64,000 nt of DNA from Roseovarius sp. MMSF_3350 (lineage in GTDB: Bacteria; Pseudomonadota; Alphaproteobacteria; Rhodobacterales; Rhodobacteraceae). Of the stretch, positions 18,178 to 27,219 are shown piece after piece (the stretch's first letter is position 1; each line of letters starts with the position of its first letter). Under the pieces are notes generated by a model that was given only the letters and a program-made list of their open reading frames with translations, made no database searches and had not been told where the DNA came from. The position numbers and the translations under genes were made by a program. The stretch spans positions 62,001 to 126,000 of the forward strand of contig NZ_JASHIZ010000013.1 of assembly GCF_030733425.1 (NCBI RefSeq). Reading direction: 5' to 3'.

Positions 18178-18244
18178 CGGTTTCGCTCCTCCCTTGCGTT
18201 GCCGGTCGGCAACCATCGGCCCAACTATAACACGCCTCGCGAGT

Positions 18245-21200
18245 TCATGCAGAGGGGTCGCCCCATCCGCCACCGCCGGGCGTCTCCATGCCAAAGATCG
18301 CGCCTTCGGGCAGGTCGACCTCGTCATTGCCCGCCATCTCGCGCACGGTGCCGTCCGGCAACTCGACCCAGTTGCGCCCGACCTCTCCGGGGTCGCCCCC
18401 ATCACCGCCGAAGGGCGGAATGATCCGGTGGTTGCTGAGGGTCGTCACCGTCACGGGCTCAAGAAAGCGCATGGTACGATAGACGCCATGCCCGCCGCGC
18501 CACTTGCCCGCACCGCCTGAATCGGGGCGGATCGTGAACGCCTCCAGCCGCACAGGAAAGCGTTTTTCCAGCACTTCGGGGTCGGTCATGCGTGTATTGG
18601 TCATATGGCTTTGCACCGCGTCGCAGCCGTCGAAGCCCGGCCCGGCCCCGGTGCCGCCTGCAATGGTCTCGTAGTTCTGGAAATCGTCATTGCCCCAGAC
18701 GAAATTGTTCATCGTCGCCTGCGACCCCGCAATGACCCCCAGCGCGCCGTAAAGCGCGTTGCAGGTCGCCTGGCTGACCTCTGTATTCCCCGAGATCACC
18801 GCCGCCGGATAAACCGGGTTCAGCATCGAACCATCCGGGATGACGATGTTCAGCGGCTTCAGGCACCCCTCGTTCAACGGGATATCCGCACCGACCATCG
18901 TGCGGAACACATAGAGCACCACAGCCCGGCAGATCGACTGCGGCGCGTTGTAGTTGCCCTTGTGCTGGGGCGACGTGCCGGTGAAATCTATCGTCGCCTC
19001 GCGCGCGGCCCGGTCCACGCTGACGCGCACCTCAATCGTCGCGCCGTGGTCCATCGGATAGGTGAATTGCCCGTCGGTCAGCTTGTCGATCACCCGCCGC
19101 ACGCTTTCCTCGGCATTGTCCTGCACATGGCGCATATAGGCCTGCACCACGTCCAGACCGAACTGGTCGACAACCTTCAAAAGCTCCTGCCGCCCGGTTT
19201 CGTTCGCCGCCACCTGCGCCTGCAGGTCGGCCAGGTTCTGCGGGATGTTGCGGCACGGGTACTTGCCCGAGGACAACACCGCCTCGGCCTCGGCCAACTG
19301 GAACTCGCCTTCGGCCAGCAGCCTGACATTGTCGATCAGCACGCCCTCCTCGTCGATGTGGCGGCTGTCAGGCGGGGCGCTGCCCGGCGTGCGCCCGCCG
19401 ATATCGGCATGGTGCCCCCGGCTGCCCAGCCAGAAGACCGGACTGCCCTCGATAAAGACCGGCGTCACGACCGTCACATCCGGCAGGTGCGTGCCGCCCT
19501 TGAAGGGCGAGTTGAGCATGTAGGCGTCGCCCGGCTTCACATCCGGATTGAGCCGCATCACCGTCTTGATGCTGTCGGACATCGACCCAAGGTGCACCGG
19601 CACATGCGGTGCATTGGCCACAAGGTCCCCCTTGGCGTCGAAGATCGCGCAGGAGAAATCCAGCCGTTCCTTGATGTTGACCGACCAGGACGTGTTCGCC
19701 AGCGTCGCCCCCATCTGGTCGGCCACCGACATGAACAGGTTGTTGAACACTTCCAGCAGCACCGGATCGACCTGTGTGCCCGCCGCATGCTCGCGCGCCT
19801 TTGTCTCGACCCGGTCAAGGATCAGGTTTCCCAGCCGGTCCACCCGCGCCGCCCATCCGGGTTCGACCATGTTGGTGCCGGTGGGCTCGGTGATGATGGC
19901 CGGGCCCTTGACCGTTGCCTCCGGGCCCAGCGTTCCGCGGTCATGGATCGGCACGTCCTGCCATTCACCGTCCGTGTAGAAAGGCACGTGCGCGATGGCC
20001 TGCCCGTCGCCCTGTGGCACCGGCGGCGCGGGGGTGACCCCGCTCTTGCCGGTGGCCTCGACGCTGATCATCTCGATCACCACGCCCCGGTCGGGCGAGG
20101 CGAAACCGAACCGCGCCTTGTGCGCCGTCTCGAAAGCAGCCCGCGCCTCGTCTTCGGTCTCTGCCTCGATAGGCAGCGCCTGGTGCGAGCCATCGTAGCG
20201 CAGATGCAGCCGCTTTGTTGCCGCAACCTCGGTGCCGCCCTGTGCCTCGACCTCGGCGGAGGCATCCTCGGCCATGTCCTGCGCCCGGGCCAGCGCCGTC
20301 TCGATCCGATCGAGAGGCACGTCCATCTGCGCCTCCTTCATCGACTTTATCTCGGCCAGCCCCATGCCGAAGGCCGAAAGCACACCGGCATAGGGATGGA
20401 TCATCACCCGCGTCATCCCCAGCGCGTCAGCCACCAGGCAGGCATGCTGCCCGCCCGCACCGCCGAAACATTGCAGCGTGTATCCCGTCACGTCATGACC
20501 GCGTTGCACGCTGATCTTCTTGATGGCATTGGCCATGTTGTCCACGGCGATGCGCAGGAAACCCTCGGCCATGTCCTCGGGGCTGCGCGGCGCCGCGCCG
20601 GTCTCTTGCGCGACGGTCTCGGAAAGGGTGGCGAATTTCTCGCGCACCACCTCGGCATCGAGGGGCGCGTCGCCGTCGGGCCCGAAGACGGCAGGGAAAT
20701 GCTCGGGGTTGAGCTTGCCCAGCATCACGTTGCAATCTGTCACCGCCAGCGGGCCACCCCGCCGATAGCAGGCCGGGCCGGGATCGGCGCCGGCGCTTTC
20801 AGGGCCGACCTGAAACCGGCCATCCTCGAACTTGCAGATGCTGCCGCCGCCCGCCGCGACGGTGTGAATATCCATCATCGGCGCGCGCATCCGCACGCCC
20901 GCCACTTCGGTCTCGAAGGATCGCTCGTAGCTGCCGGCATAGTGGCTGACATCCGTCGATGTGCCGCCCATGTCGAACCCGATCAGCTTGTCGAACCCGG
21001 CAGCCTCGCCCGTGGCGGCCATGCCGACGATCCCGCCGGCAGGCCCCGACAGGATCGCGTCGCGCCCCTGGAACCGCCGCGCCTCGGTCAGCCCGCCGCT
21101 CGATTGCATGAACAGCAAGCGTTGGCACGCACGTCCCAGATCCAGCGCATCGGCCACCTGATCCACATAGCGCCGCAGGATCGGCGACAGGTAGGCATCC

Positions 21201-21823
21201 ACCACAGTGGTATCGCCCCGACCCACCAGCTTGGCCAGGCGCGAGACATCGGCGCTCGTCGAAACCTGGGTGAAGCCGATCTGCCGCGCCATGTCGGCGA
21301 CGCGATCCTCGTGATCGGGGTTGAGGTAGGCGTGCAGCCCGGCGATGGCCACGGCCCGGATGCCCGCGTCAAAGGCTTCCTGCAGCGCCTCGCGCACCGG
21401 CCCCTCGTCAAGGTCGCGCACGACTGCGCCCTCGGCATCCAGCCGCTCGTCCATCTCGACCACATCTTCGTACAGCAGGTCTGGCCGCCTGATGGCCAGG
21501 TCGAAGAGCCGCGGCCGCGCCTGGTAGCCGATCTTCAGCAGGTCGCGGAACCCCTTGGTGATGACCAGGAGCACCCGCTCGCCCTTGCGCTCCAACAGCG
21601 CGTTGGTGGCCACCGTGGTGCCCATCTTCACCGCGTGGATCGAGCCCTCTGCGAATTCCCCGTCGACGCCCATCATCTCGCGAATGCCCTGCACGGCGGC
21701 ATCGCGATACCGATCGGCGTTCTCGGACAACAGCTTGTGGGTATGCACCGCACCGTCCGGGTCCAGCGCCACAACGTCGGTGAACGTCCCGCCCCGGTCG
21801 ATCCAGAATTCCCAATGACCCAT
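18245..21823 (-). CDS. Hydantoinase A/B fusion, 5-oxoprolinase-type
   Basis: A 1192-residue ATP-dependent amidohydrolase. The N-terminal half is HyuA-like: [16 protein letters not shown] (ATP site) and, further on, [15 protein letters not shown]. The C-terminal half, from about residue 700, is HyuB-like, with [15 protein letters not shown] and [21 protein letters not shown] single chain of this length matches the eukaryote-type 5-oxoprolinases that open 5-oxoproline to glutamate; a related hydantoin substrate is possible. GGGGAGAG precedes ATG 21823. It is transcribed divergently from the phosphatase gene 123 bp away. Confidence 0.9.
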   Translation of the reverse strand: MGHWEFWIDRGGTFTDVVALDPDGAVHTHKLLSENADRYRDAAVQGIREMMGVDGEFAEGSIHAVKMGTTVATNALLERKGERVLLVITKGFRDLLKIGYQARPRLFDLAIRRPDLLYEDVVEMDERLDAEGAVVRDLDEGPVREALQEAFDAGIRAVAIAGLHAYLNPDHEDRVADMARQIGFTQVSTSADVSRLAKLVGRGDTTVVDAYLSPILRRYVDQVADALDLGRACQRLLFMQSSGGLTEARRFQGRDAILSGPAGGIVGMAATGEAAGFDKLIGFDMGGTSTDVSHYAGSYERSFETEVAGVRMRAPMMDIHTVAAGGGSICKFEDGRFQVGPESAGADPGPACYRRGGPLAVTDCNVMLGKLNPEHFPAVFGPDGDAPLDAEVVREKFATLSETVAQETGAAPRSPEDMAEGFLRIAVDNMANAIKKISVQRGHDVTGYTLQCFGGAGGQHACLVADALGMTRVMIHPYAGVLSAFGMGLAEIKSMKEAQMDVPLDRIETALARAQDMAEDASAEVEAQGGTEVAATKRLHLRYDGSHQALPIEAETEDEARAAFETAHKARFGFASPDRGVVIEMISVEATGKSGVTPAPPVPQGDGQAIAHVPFYTDGEWQDVPIHDRGTLGPEATVKGPAIITEPTGTNMVEPGWAARVDRLGNLILDRVETKAREHAAGTQVDPVLLEVFNNLFMSVADQMGATLANTSWSVNIKERLDFSCAIFDAKGDLVANAPHVPVHLGSMSDSIKTVMRLNPDVKPGDAYMLNSPFKGGTHLPDVTVVTPVFIEGSPVFWLGSRGHHADIGGRTPGSAPPDSRHIDEEGVLIDNVRLLAEGEFQLAEAEAVLSSGKYPCRNIPQNLADLQAQVAANETGRQELLKVVDQFGLDVVQAYMRHVQDNAEESVRRVIDKLTDGQFTYPMDHGATIEVRVSVDRAAREATIDFTGTSPQHKGNYNAPQSICRAVVLYVFRTMVGADIPLNEGCLKPLNIVIPDGSMLNPVYPAAVISGNTEVSQATCNALYGALGVIAGSQATMNNFVWGNDDFQNYETIAGGTGAGPGFDGCDAVQSHMTNTRMTDPEVLEKRFPVRLEAFTIRPDSGGAGKWRGGHGVYRTMRFLEPVTVTTLSNHRIIPPFGGDGGDPGEVGRNWVELPDGTVREMAGNDEVDLPEGAIFGMETPGGGGWGDPSA

Positions 21824-21946
21824 CTTCGCGCTCTCCCCGTTTCGCCCTGCACCCTTGGGCCGCGCCCCGGGAATGTCAACGAAGCGGGCATTGATCTTGC
21901 GCCGGGTTTTTGTCCATATGGGCACGACCCGAACAGGAGCCAGACC

Positions 21947-22363
21947 ATGGACATTCGCCCCCTGACCAAGGAATTCGCAGTCTCGCCGCAGATCGACGCC
22001 GACCATATCAGGGAAATCGCCGGTGCGGGATTTCACTCGATCCTCTGCAATCGTCCGGATGGCGAGGAGCCGGACCAGCCCGAGTTCGATGCGATCGAGG
22101 CCGCCGCCCGGGCCGAGGGGCTCGAGGTGCGCTGCGTGCCGATCACTTCGGGCATGATCACGCCCGACGCCCTGGCCGCGTTCGATCAGGCGCTCAAGGA
22201 ATTGCCGAAGCCGATCCTCGCCTACTGCCGCAGCGGGACGCGATGCACCATGCTCTGGGCGGCGGTCGAACATGGCCGGCGCGAAGATGACGAGATCATC
22301 GCACGCGCAGGCAAGGCCGGCTATGACGTCGGCCCGCTGGTGCGCCAGATGCAGGCACGATGA
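21947..22363 (+). CDS. TIGR01244-family phosphatase/rhodanese-like protein
   Basis: A 138-residue cytoplasmic protein of the DUF442/Blh-like group, related to dual-specificity phosphatases. The start LTKEFAVSPQIDADHIREIA and the loop YCRSGTRC with Cys94 as likely nucleophile are typical. Relatives in rhizobia (Blh) act in sulfide or sulfur metabolism and biofilm control, but no such partner gene lies here. AACAGGAGC precedes the ATG. Its stop overlaps the start of the next gene by 4 bp (ATGA), so the two are translated together. Confidence 0.85.
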   Translation: MDIRPLTKEFAVSPQIDADHIREIAGAGFHSILCNRPDGEEPDQPEFDAIEAAARAEGLEVRCVPITSGMITPDALAAFDQALKELPKPILAYCRSGTRCTMLWAAVEHGRREDDEIIARAGKAGYDVGPLVRQMQAR

Positions 22364-23082
22364 CCCGCTGGATCGCACTGATCCCGGAGATTTCAGGAAC
22401 GGCTGGCTATCTGCTCGACGGCGCCCGCATCGAGCGGCAGGCCGGTGCCCGGACCGAAGACGCCGTTCGTGCCGATCTCGGCGATGCGCCGCGGATGGTA
22501 CGGCTGGGCGACGGCCCGCCCGATCGCCTGCCCACCGCCATCCTGCCGCAAGGCACAAGCGGCCTGCCGGCGCTGGAACAGGTCGCGCCCCCAGACATCA
22601 TCGGCGCATCGGTCCGCCTCTGGATCGCCGGCGCACTGGCAAGCCGCCCGCACTGGGACGGGGTGATCTGCGCGACGCAAGGCGACGTGACCCACTGGAT
22701 CCACATCAGCGCGGACGAGGCGGTCAGCGCCCAGACGGTCCTGACCCCGCGCCTCGTGACTGCGCTCGGCGGTGCCGCTTCGGTGGATGCCGATGCGCTG
22801 GCCGACACGCTCAGCCGCCCCGAACGCCTCGCCGCGCACCTGCGGCAGGCCGAAATCACCGGGGACCACGCCGCGATGACGGGGCACCTTCTGGGGGCGG
22901 AACTGGCGGCGACACGGCCATACTGGCTGGGGCAGGAGGTTCTTGTCATCAGCGCCACACCGGCCCCGCACATGACCGCGCTCGAGGCTCAGAGCGTTCC
23001 CGCGACCGCACTGGACCCGGCCGAGCTTGTCGGGCAGGGTCTTGCTGCGCTCGGCAAGGCAATGGGTCTGTCCGAGGGCTAG
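22360..23082 (+). CDS. Degenerate 2-dehydro-3-deoxygalactonokinase (DgoK) homologue
   Basis: A 240-residue protein whose second half follows DgoK: DGVICATQGDVTHWIHIS aligns with the DgoK PGTHSKW region, and LLGAELAATRPYWLGQEVLV matches its C-terminal helix-strand. The N-terminal ATP-binding DWGTTNLR motif of true kinases is replaced by PEISGTAGYLLDG, and the THSKW motif is altered, so kinase activity is doubtful. It is translationally coupled to the upstream phosphatase-like gene, suggesting a shared but unknown task. It converges on the metal permease gene with a 4-bp tail-to-tail overlap. Confidence 0.6.
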   Translation: MTRWIALIPEISGTAGYLLDGARIERQAGARTEDAVRADLGDAPRMVRLGDGPPDRLPTAILPQGTSGLPALEQVAPPDIIGASVRLWIAGALASRPHWDGVICATQGDVTHWIHISADEAVSAQTVLTPRLVTALGGAASVDADALADTLSRPERLAAHLRQAEITGDHAAMTGHLLGAELAATRPYWLGQEVLVISATPAPHMTALEAQSVPATALDPAELVGQGLAALGKAMGLSEG

Positions 23083-24011
23083 GCGTGTTCCGCACGTGCG
23101 CCGCTCCGGTGCCGGTACGGCCCGAAGACGGCCGCCAGCGCCAGGATCACGCCCGAGACCGTGGCGATCATCCCCGCCGCACTGACCGCGTCGTCGAAGC
23201 CAAGCCACAGGGGCCCGTAGCCGGCCAGCACATACCCCAGGATTGCCGACAGCACCGCGAACAGGACCGACCACGCCACCTGCGCCTCCAGCCCGTTCGT
23301 CATCATGCGGGCAGCGGCAGGCGGGCAGATGAACATCGCGATCACGATGATCGAGCCGACCGCATCGAACGCCGCCACCGCCGCGATGGCGGCCACCACG
23401 ACCAGCCCCAGCCCGATCGCGCCGACGGGCAGTCCCGTCGTGCGGGCGAATCCCTCGTCGAAGGTCGACAGCTTCAGCGGCCGCCAGAACACCCAGGTCA
23501 GCACCGTGACGAACGCCAGCGTCAATGCCATGCGCGGCAACTCCGGCGGAAGGCCCCGCAACGCCGCCATGTCCAGCAGCGAGCCCCAACCGCGGGCGTC
23601 CAGCCAGATCAGGCTTTCCAGGTTGCCGTAAAGCGCGTGTTCCACATCCAGATGCACCGACGAGGTGTCGGACTGTTCCAGCAACAACACGCCGCCTGCG
23701 AACATCGCGGTAAAGACCACGCCCATCGCGGCGCCCGGCTCGATGCCACCCAGCCGGCGTATCGCCTCGATCAGGGCCACAGCCACAAGCGAGGCGGCCC
23801 CCGCCCCCAGCATCATCGGCCATGCCGCCACCACGCCGGTCAGCAGGAACGCCACGACGATCCCCGGCAGGACGACATGACTGATCGCGTCGCCGATCAA
23901 CGCCTGCCGCCGCAGCAGCAGGAAGTTGCCGGGAATGGCGCAGGCCACCGCCGCGAAAATCCCGATCAGCATCGGCGGCAGGGACAGGACAACGAATTCC
24001 TCCCCCATCAT
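23079..24011 (-). CDS. sitD: Metal (Mn/Zn) ABC transporter permease, second subunit
   Basis: An inner-membrane permease of 310 residues with eight or nine helices, of the ABC-3 family. The AIPGNFLLLRRQALIGDAISH and VLPGIVVAF segments near the start are the usual ones for Mn/Zn/Fe permeases, and DAVGSIIVIAMFICPPAAARM marks the conserved late helix. Its ATG overlaps the stop of the first permease gene by 4 bp. It is the last gene of the sitABCD-type operon. Metal choice (Mn, Zn or Fe) cannot be decided from this subunit. Confidence 0.9.
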   Translation of the reverse strand: MMGEEFVVLSLPPMLIGIFAAVACAIPGNFLLLRRQALIGDAISHVVLPGIVVAFLLTGVVAAWPMMLGAGAASLVAVALIEAIRRLGGIEPGAAMGVVFTAMFAGGVLLLEQSDTSSVHLDVEHALYGNLESLIWLDARGWGSLLDMAALRGLPPELPRMALTLAFVTVLTWVFWRPLKLSTFDEGFARTTGLPVGAIGLGLVVVAAIAAVAAFDAVGSIIVIAMFICPPAAARMMTNGLEAQVAWSVLFAVLSAILGYVLAGYGPLWLGFDDAVSAAGMIATVSGVILALAAVFGPYRHRSGARAEHA

Positions 24012-25207
24012 GACACCCCTTTCGGACGCAGCCCGCTGTCCAGCGCGGCCAACTGGTCGGGCGTCAGCACGTCGTCAAGCGGCGTCAACCCGTCGTAGCT
24101 CGCCGCTGCCTCCTCGTGCGCCGGGTCCGAGCGCAGCACCTGCCAACGTCGCTCGTCCCTCAGCGCCCGCGCGGCTTCGATCCGGCCAAGGTCGGTTGCC
24201 ACACCATCCGCCCGGATCAGCCCGCGCCGCCGCATCAGCCGCAGCGTCAGCCCCTCGTAGATCGGTTGCGCCTGCGCCAGCGCCAGCAGGCCCTGCCGCA
24301 CATGCACCCGCGCCCGAAAGCGCCGGTGCCGCAGCAACGCGGCCATCACCCCCCGGTTGGGCGCGGCGAACAGCGACAGGGTGAACAGGCCGAAGGCCAC
24401 CAGCACGATGATAGGCCCGGTTGGCAGCGCCGGCGCGGTCGCGGACAGCGCCGCGCCGATATAACCCGACGTGCCGCCGATCAGGCCCGCAAGGATCACC
24501 ACCTGCCCCACCCTGTCGGTCCAGAATCGTGCCGCAACGGCCGGGATGATCAGCAAGGCGACGATCAGGATCAGCCCCACGATCTTTAGCCCCACGACAG
24601 TGATCGCCAGCGCCAGCCCCATCATCGCCAACTCGATCCGGGGCACGTTCATGCCCGCACCCGCAGCGAACTCCCGATCGAAGGCCACCATGGTCATCGG
24701 CCGGCGCAACAGCACGACCAGCAACAGCACGACGGCGCCCCCGGCCGCGATCACCACCGCGTCCTGCAACAGCATCCCGGCGGTCGAGCCCAGCAGAAAG
24801 CTCTCCAGCCCCGCCTGCCGCCCGGCGGTCATCGACTGGATCACGGTCAGCAGGACGATCCCGAAACCGAAGAATACCGAAAGCACCGCACCGATGGCCG
24901 CATCCTCGGACAGGCGCGTGCGGTTGGTCAGGCCACTGACGCATAATAGGCCCACCGCCGCCGACAGGGCCGACCCGGCCAGCAGCCCCGGCAGGGCCCG
25001 CCCGTCGCCGCCCAGTGCCACCATCACCACGAAAGCCAGCGCTACCCCCGGCAGGGTCGCATGGCTGATCGCATCGCTGACCAACGCGCGTTTGCCCAGG
25101 AACAGGAACGTCCCCGTCGCCCCCGCCGCCATGCCAAGCAAGGCGGCACCCAGCGTCACCAGCGTGGCGTTGTATCCCAGCTGAAGTGTCAGCGCCTCCC
25201 ACACCAT
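24008..25207 (-). CDS. sitC: Metal (Mn/Zn) ABC transporter permease with winged-helix-like C-terminal tail
   Basis: 399 residues, about 100 longer than a plain permease. Residues 1-284 are a normal ABC-3 permease (FLFLGKRALVSDAISHATLP, then VGLKIVGLILIVALLIIPAVAARF). Residues 285-399 are soluble and basic, with LRLMRRRGLIRADGVATDL and GRIEAARALRDERRWQVL, which look like the helix-turn-helix and wing of a DtxR-type metalloregulator. The arrangement recalls chlamydial YtgCR, where the tail is a DtxR-like repressor. The tail lacks an obvious metal-site cluster. It lies 6 bp after the ATPase gene. Confidence 0.85.
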   Translation of the reverse strand: MVWEALTLQLGYNATLVTLGAALLGMAAGATGTFLFLGKRALVSDAISHATLPGVALAFVVMVALGGDGRALPGLLAGSALSAAVGLLCVSGLTNRTRLSEDAAIGAVLSVFFGFGIVLLTVIQSMTAGRQAGLESFLLGSTAGMLLQDAVVIAAGGAVVLLLVVLLRRPMTMVAFDREFAAGAGMNVPRIELAMMGLALAITVVGLKIVGLILIVALLIIPAVAARFWTDRVGQVVILAGLIGGTSGYIGAALSATAPALPTGPIIVLVAFGLFTLSLFAAPNRGVMAALLRHRRFRARVHVRQGLLALAQAQPIYEGLTLRLMRRRGLIRADGVATDLGRIEAARALRDERRWQVLRSDPAHEEAAASYDGLTPLDDVLTPDQLAALDSGLRPKGVS

Positions 25208-25213
25208 CGCGCC

Positions 25214-26002
25214 TTAACCCAAGGCCCCCATCTGCGCCGCGGCAAGCCGCCCGCCATAGGCCTCCTGCAGGTTGGTACGGGTGAACGCCTCGGACACAGG
25301 CCCTTCGGCCACCTTGCTGGTGTTGATGACGAAGACGCGGTCGAAATAGTCCGGCACGGTGGACAGGTCGTGATGCACCGCGACCACCGTCCTGCCCTGA
25401 TCGCGCAACGCTTTCAGGACCGAAATGATCGCCGTTTCCGTCGCCGCATCGACCCCCGCAAAAGGCTCGTCCAACAGGTATAGGTCGGCATCCTGCGCCA
25501 GCGCCCGGGCCAGGAACACGCGTTGCTGCTGCCCGCCCGACAACTGGCCGATCTGCCGGTCGGCGAACCCGTCCATGCCGACCCGCTCAAGACAGTGCAG
25601 CGCGGTGCGCATGTGCTCTGTCCGCACCCGGCCCAACAGCCCAAGCTGCCGGTATTGGCCCATCATCACCACGTCCAGCACCCGGGTCGGGAAATCCCAG
25701 TCCACGCTTGCGCGCTGGGGCACGTAGGCGATGCGGTCCCGCATTTTGTCCAGCGGCGCGCCCCAGGCCGTGACCCGCCCGGACAAGGGCGTCACGATCC
25801 CCAGCGCGGCCTTGAGCATCGTCGACTTGCCGGCCCCGTTCGGGCCGACGATGGCGGTCATGACCCCCGGCTGAAACGTCGCGTCGACAGAGAACACCGC
25901 CGGCTTTTCGCCGTAGGATACCGTCAGCCCGCGAACGGCCAAAGGGCTGGCCTCCAGCAGGGCGCGGTCTTCGGTCCCGGTTTCCGGGGTGACAAGTTCC
26001 AT
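25214..26002 (-). CDS. sitB: Metal (Mn/Zn) ABC transporter ATP-binding protein
   Basis: The cytoplasmic motor of the transporter, 262 residues. Walker A is GPNGAGKST (53-61), the signature LSGGQQQR begins at 154, and Walker B is LYLLDEP (174-180), with the switch His in VAVHHDLSTV. The phrase YVPQRASVDWDFP after the Q-loop is characteristic of Mn/Zn/Fe-type ATPases. ATG 26002 is chosen because GAGG lies upstream and the start falls just after the binding-protein stop; a longer frame from 26080 runs back into that gene. Confidence 0.92.
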   Translation of the reverse strand: MELVTPETGTEDRALLEASPLAVRGLTVSYGEKPAVFSVDATFQPGVMTAIVGPNGAGKSTMLKAALGIVTPLSGRVTAWGAPLDKMRDRIAYVPQRASVDWDFPTRVLDVVMMGQYRQLGLLGRVRTEHMRTALHCLERVGMDGFADRQIGQLSGGQQQRVFLARALAQDADLYLLDEPFAGVDAATETAIISVLKALRDQGRTVVAVHHDLSTVPDYFDRVFVINTSKVAEGPVSEAFTRTNLQEAYGGRLAAAQMGALG

Positions 26003-26012
26003 GCCCGACGCC

Positions 26013-26978
26013 TCAGCTTCCTGCCGCCAGCTTGCCCTGCATGCCGCGCTCCGGCACCGCGCCGCCAAGCGCGCTGGCAATGGTGGTGACGTTATGGTCG
26101 ATCATGCCGATATAGGTGCCTTCATAAGTGCCCGGTTCGCCCATCGCGTCCGAGAAGAGCTCGCCACCGATCTGAACCTCGTGGCCCTGCGCCGCCGCAC
26201 CCTCGACCAACGCCCGCACGTTGCGGTCACTGACCGATGTCTCGACGAAGACAGCGCCGATCCCGCGATCGACCAGCATGTCCGCCAACGTCCTGATCCG
26301 GTTCAGCCCGGCCTCCGATTCGGTCGAGATGCCCTGGATGCCGACGACCTCGAAATCGTAGGCCTTGCCGAAATAGCCAAACGCGTCATGCGCGCTCAAC
26401 AGCACCCGCGCAGGCTCGGGCACGCTGGCCAGCACGGTCCTGGCATAGGTGCCGAGGGCGCGAAGGTCCTCAAGGTAGGTGGCCGTGTTCTCGGCAAACG
26501 CCGCTTCGTGATCCGGAGCCGCCCTGCTCAGAACGTCACGCACGCCTGTCACCACATGACTCCACAGCTCCGGAACCATCCAGACATGCGGATCGAACTT
26601 GTCCGCATAGTCCTCGTGCGCGATCCGCATTTCCGGCGGCACGCTTTCGCCCACCGGCACTGCCGTACCACGCTCGCCCAGCTTCAGAAGGAACTCCTCC
26701 ATCTGGGCCTCGAGGTACAAACCATGCCACAGCACCACGTCGGCCCGGATCGCCGCCTGGATGTCGGTGCGGGTCTGGCGATAGGAATGCGGGTCCACGC
26801 CGGGCCCCATCAGCGCCCTGACATCTACATGCTCCCCGCCCACGCGTCGCGCGGCATCGGCGATCATCCCGGTCGTGGCCACCACCGACAACCGTGCGTC
26901 CTGAGCCCGCAGCGGCGCTGCGGCCAAGGCCGCGGCAGACAAGGACGTGATCAGCAAATCTCGGCGAGACAATCGCAT
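26013..26978 (-). CDS. sitA: Metal (Mn/Zn) ABC transporter substrate-binding protein
   Basis: A 321-residue cluster A-I (ZnuA/SitA) periplasmic metal receptor. MRLSRRDLLITSLSAAALAA is an export signal with a twin-arginine flavour, cleaved near LRAQDA. Metal ligands are suggested by His in DPHSYRQT, His in FDPHVWMVPE and acidic residues in the C-terminal lobe. It lacks the long His-rich loop of typical ZnuA proteins, which favours manganese or iron. AGAGGAGC precedes ATG 26978. It is the first gene of sitABCD, with a Fur-family operator upstream. Confidence 0.9.
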   Translation of the reverse strand: MRLSRRDLLITSLSAAALAAAPLRAQDARLSVVATTGMIADAARRVGGEHVDVRALMGPGVDPHSYRQTRTDIQAAIRADVVLWHGLYLEAQMEEFLLKLGERGTAVPVGESVPPEMRIAHEDYADKFDPHVWMVPELWSHVVTGVRDVLSRAAPDHEAAFAENTATYLEDLRALGTYARTVLASVPEPARVLLSAHDAFGYFGKAYDFEVVGIQGISTESEAGLNRIRTLADMLVDRGIGAVFVETSVSDRNVRALVEGAAAQGHEVQIGGELFSDAMGEPGTYEGTYIGMIDHNVTTIASALGGAVPERGMQGKLAAGS

Positions 26979-27008
26979 CGCGGAAAGCTCCTCTTGCAGG
27001 CTTCTTAA

Positions 27009-27027
27009 AATGAATATGCAATTCATT
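27009..27027. promoter_or_regulatory. Fur-family (Mur/Zur-type) operator upstream of sitA
   Basis: AATGAAT-ATGCA-ATTCATT is a perfect 7-bp inverted repeat with a 5-bp spacer, 31 bp upstream of the sitA start codon. The length and AT-rich arms are those of Fur-superfamily boxes. In rhodobacters the manganese regulator Mur controls sitABCD, which makes it the leading candidate. Confidence 0.65.
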
Positions 27028-27150
27028 CTCAAAAAGTCAATTCATCGTCCGACTTTTCGTGTGAGACCATGCCGAACCGGCATGGCGGAACCGTCTGAAA
27101 GGACCGAAGCAAGCGCCGTGGTAATCGGAAAGCGCGAAAATTCTTTCTGT

Positions 27151-27163
27151 AAGTGTGACACTT
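27151..27163. promoter_or_regulatory. Inverted repeat upstream of manC
   Basis: AAGTGT-G-ACACTT, a perfect 6-bp inverted repeat with a 1-bp centre, lies 57 bp upstream of the manC start. It may be an operator for the polysaccharide genes; no regulator gene is adjacent. Confidence 0.35.
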
Positions 27164-27219
27164 CGCACGGTAAGAGCGAACTGAAAGTCTTTTCTGACGG
27201 TGACAAAAGGCAAGGCGAC

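Noticed and set aside
18605..21946. A very long plus-strand frame opposite the oxoprolinase gene
   Set aside because: High-GC antisense shadow of a real gene; only the last 138 codons form a recognisable protein.
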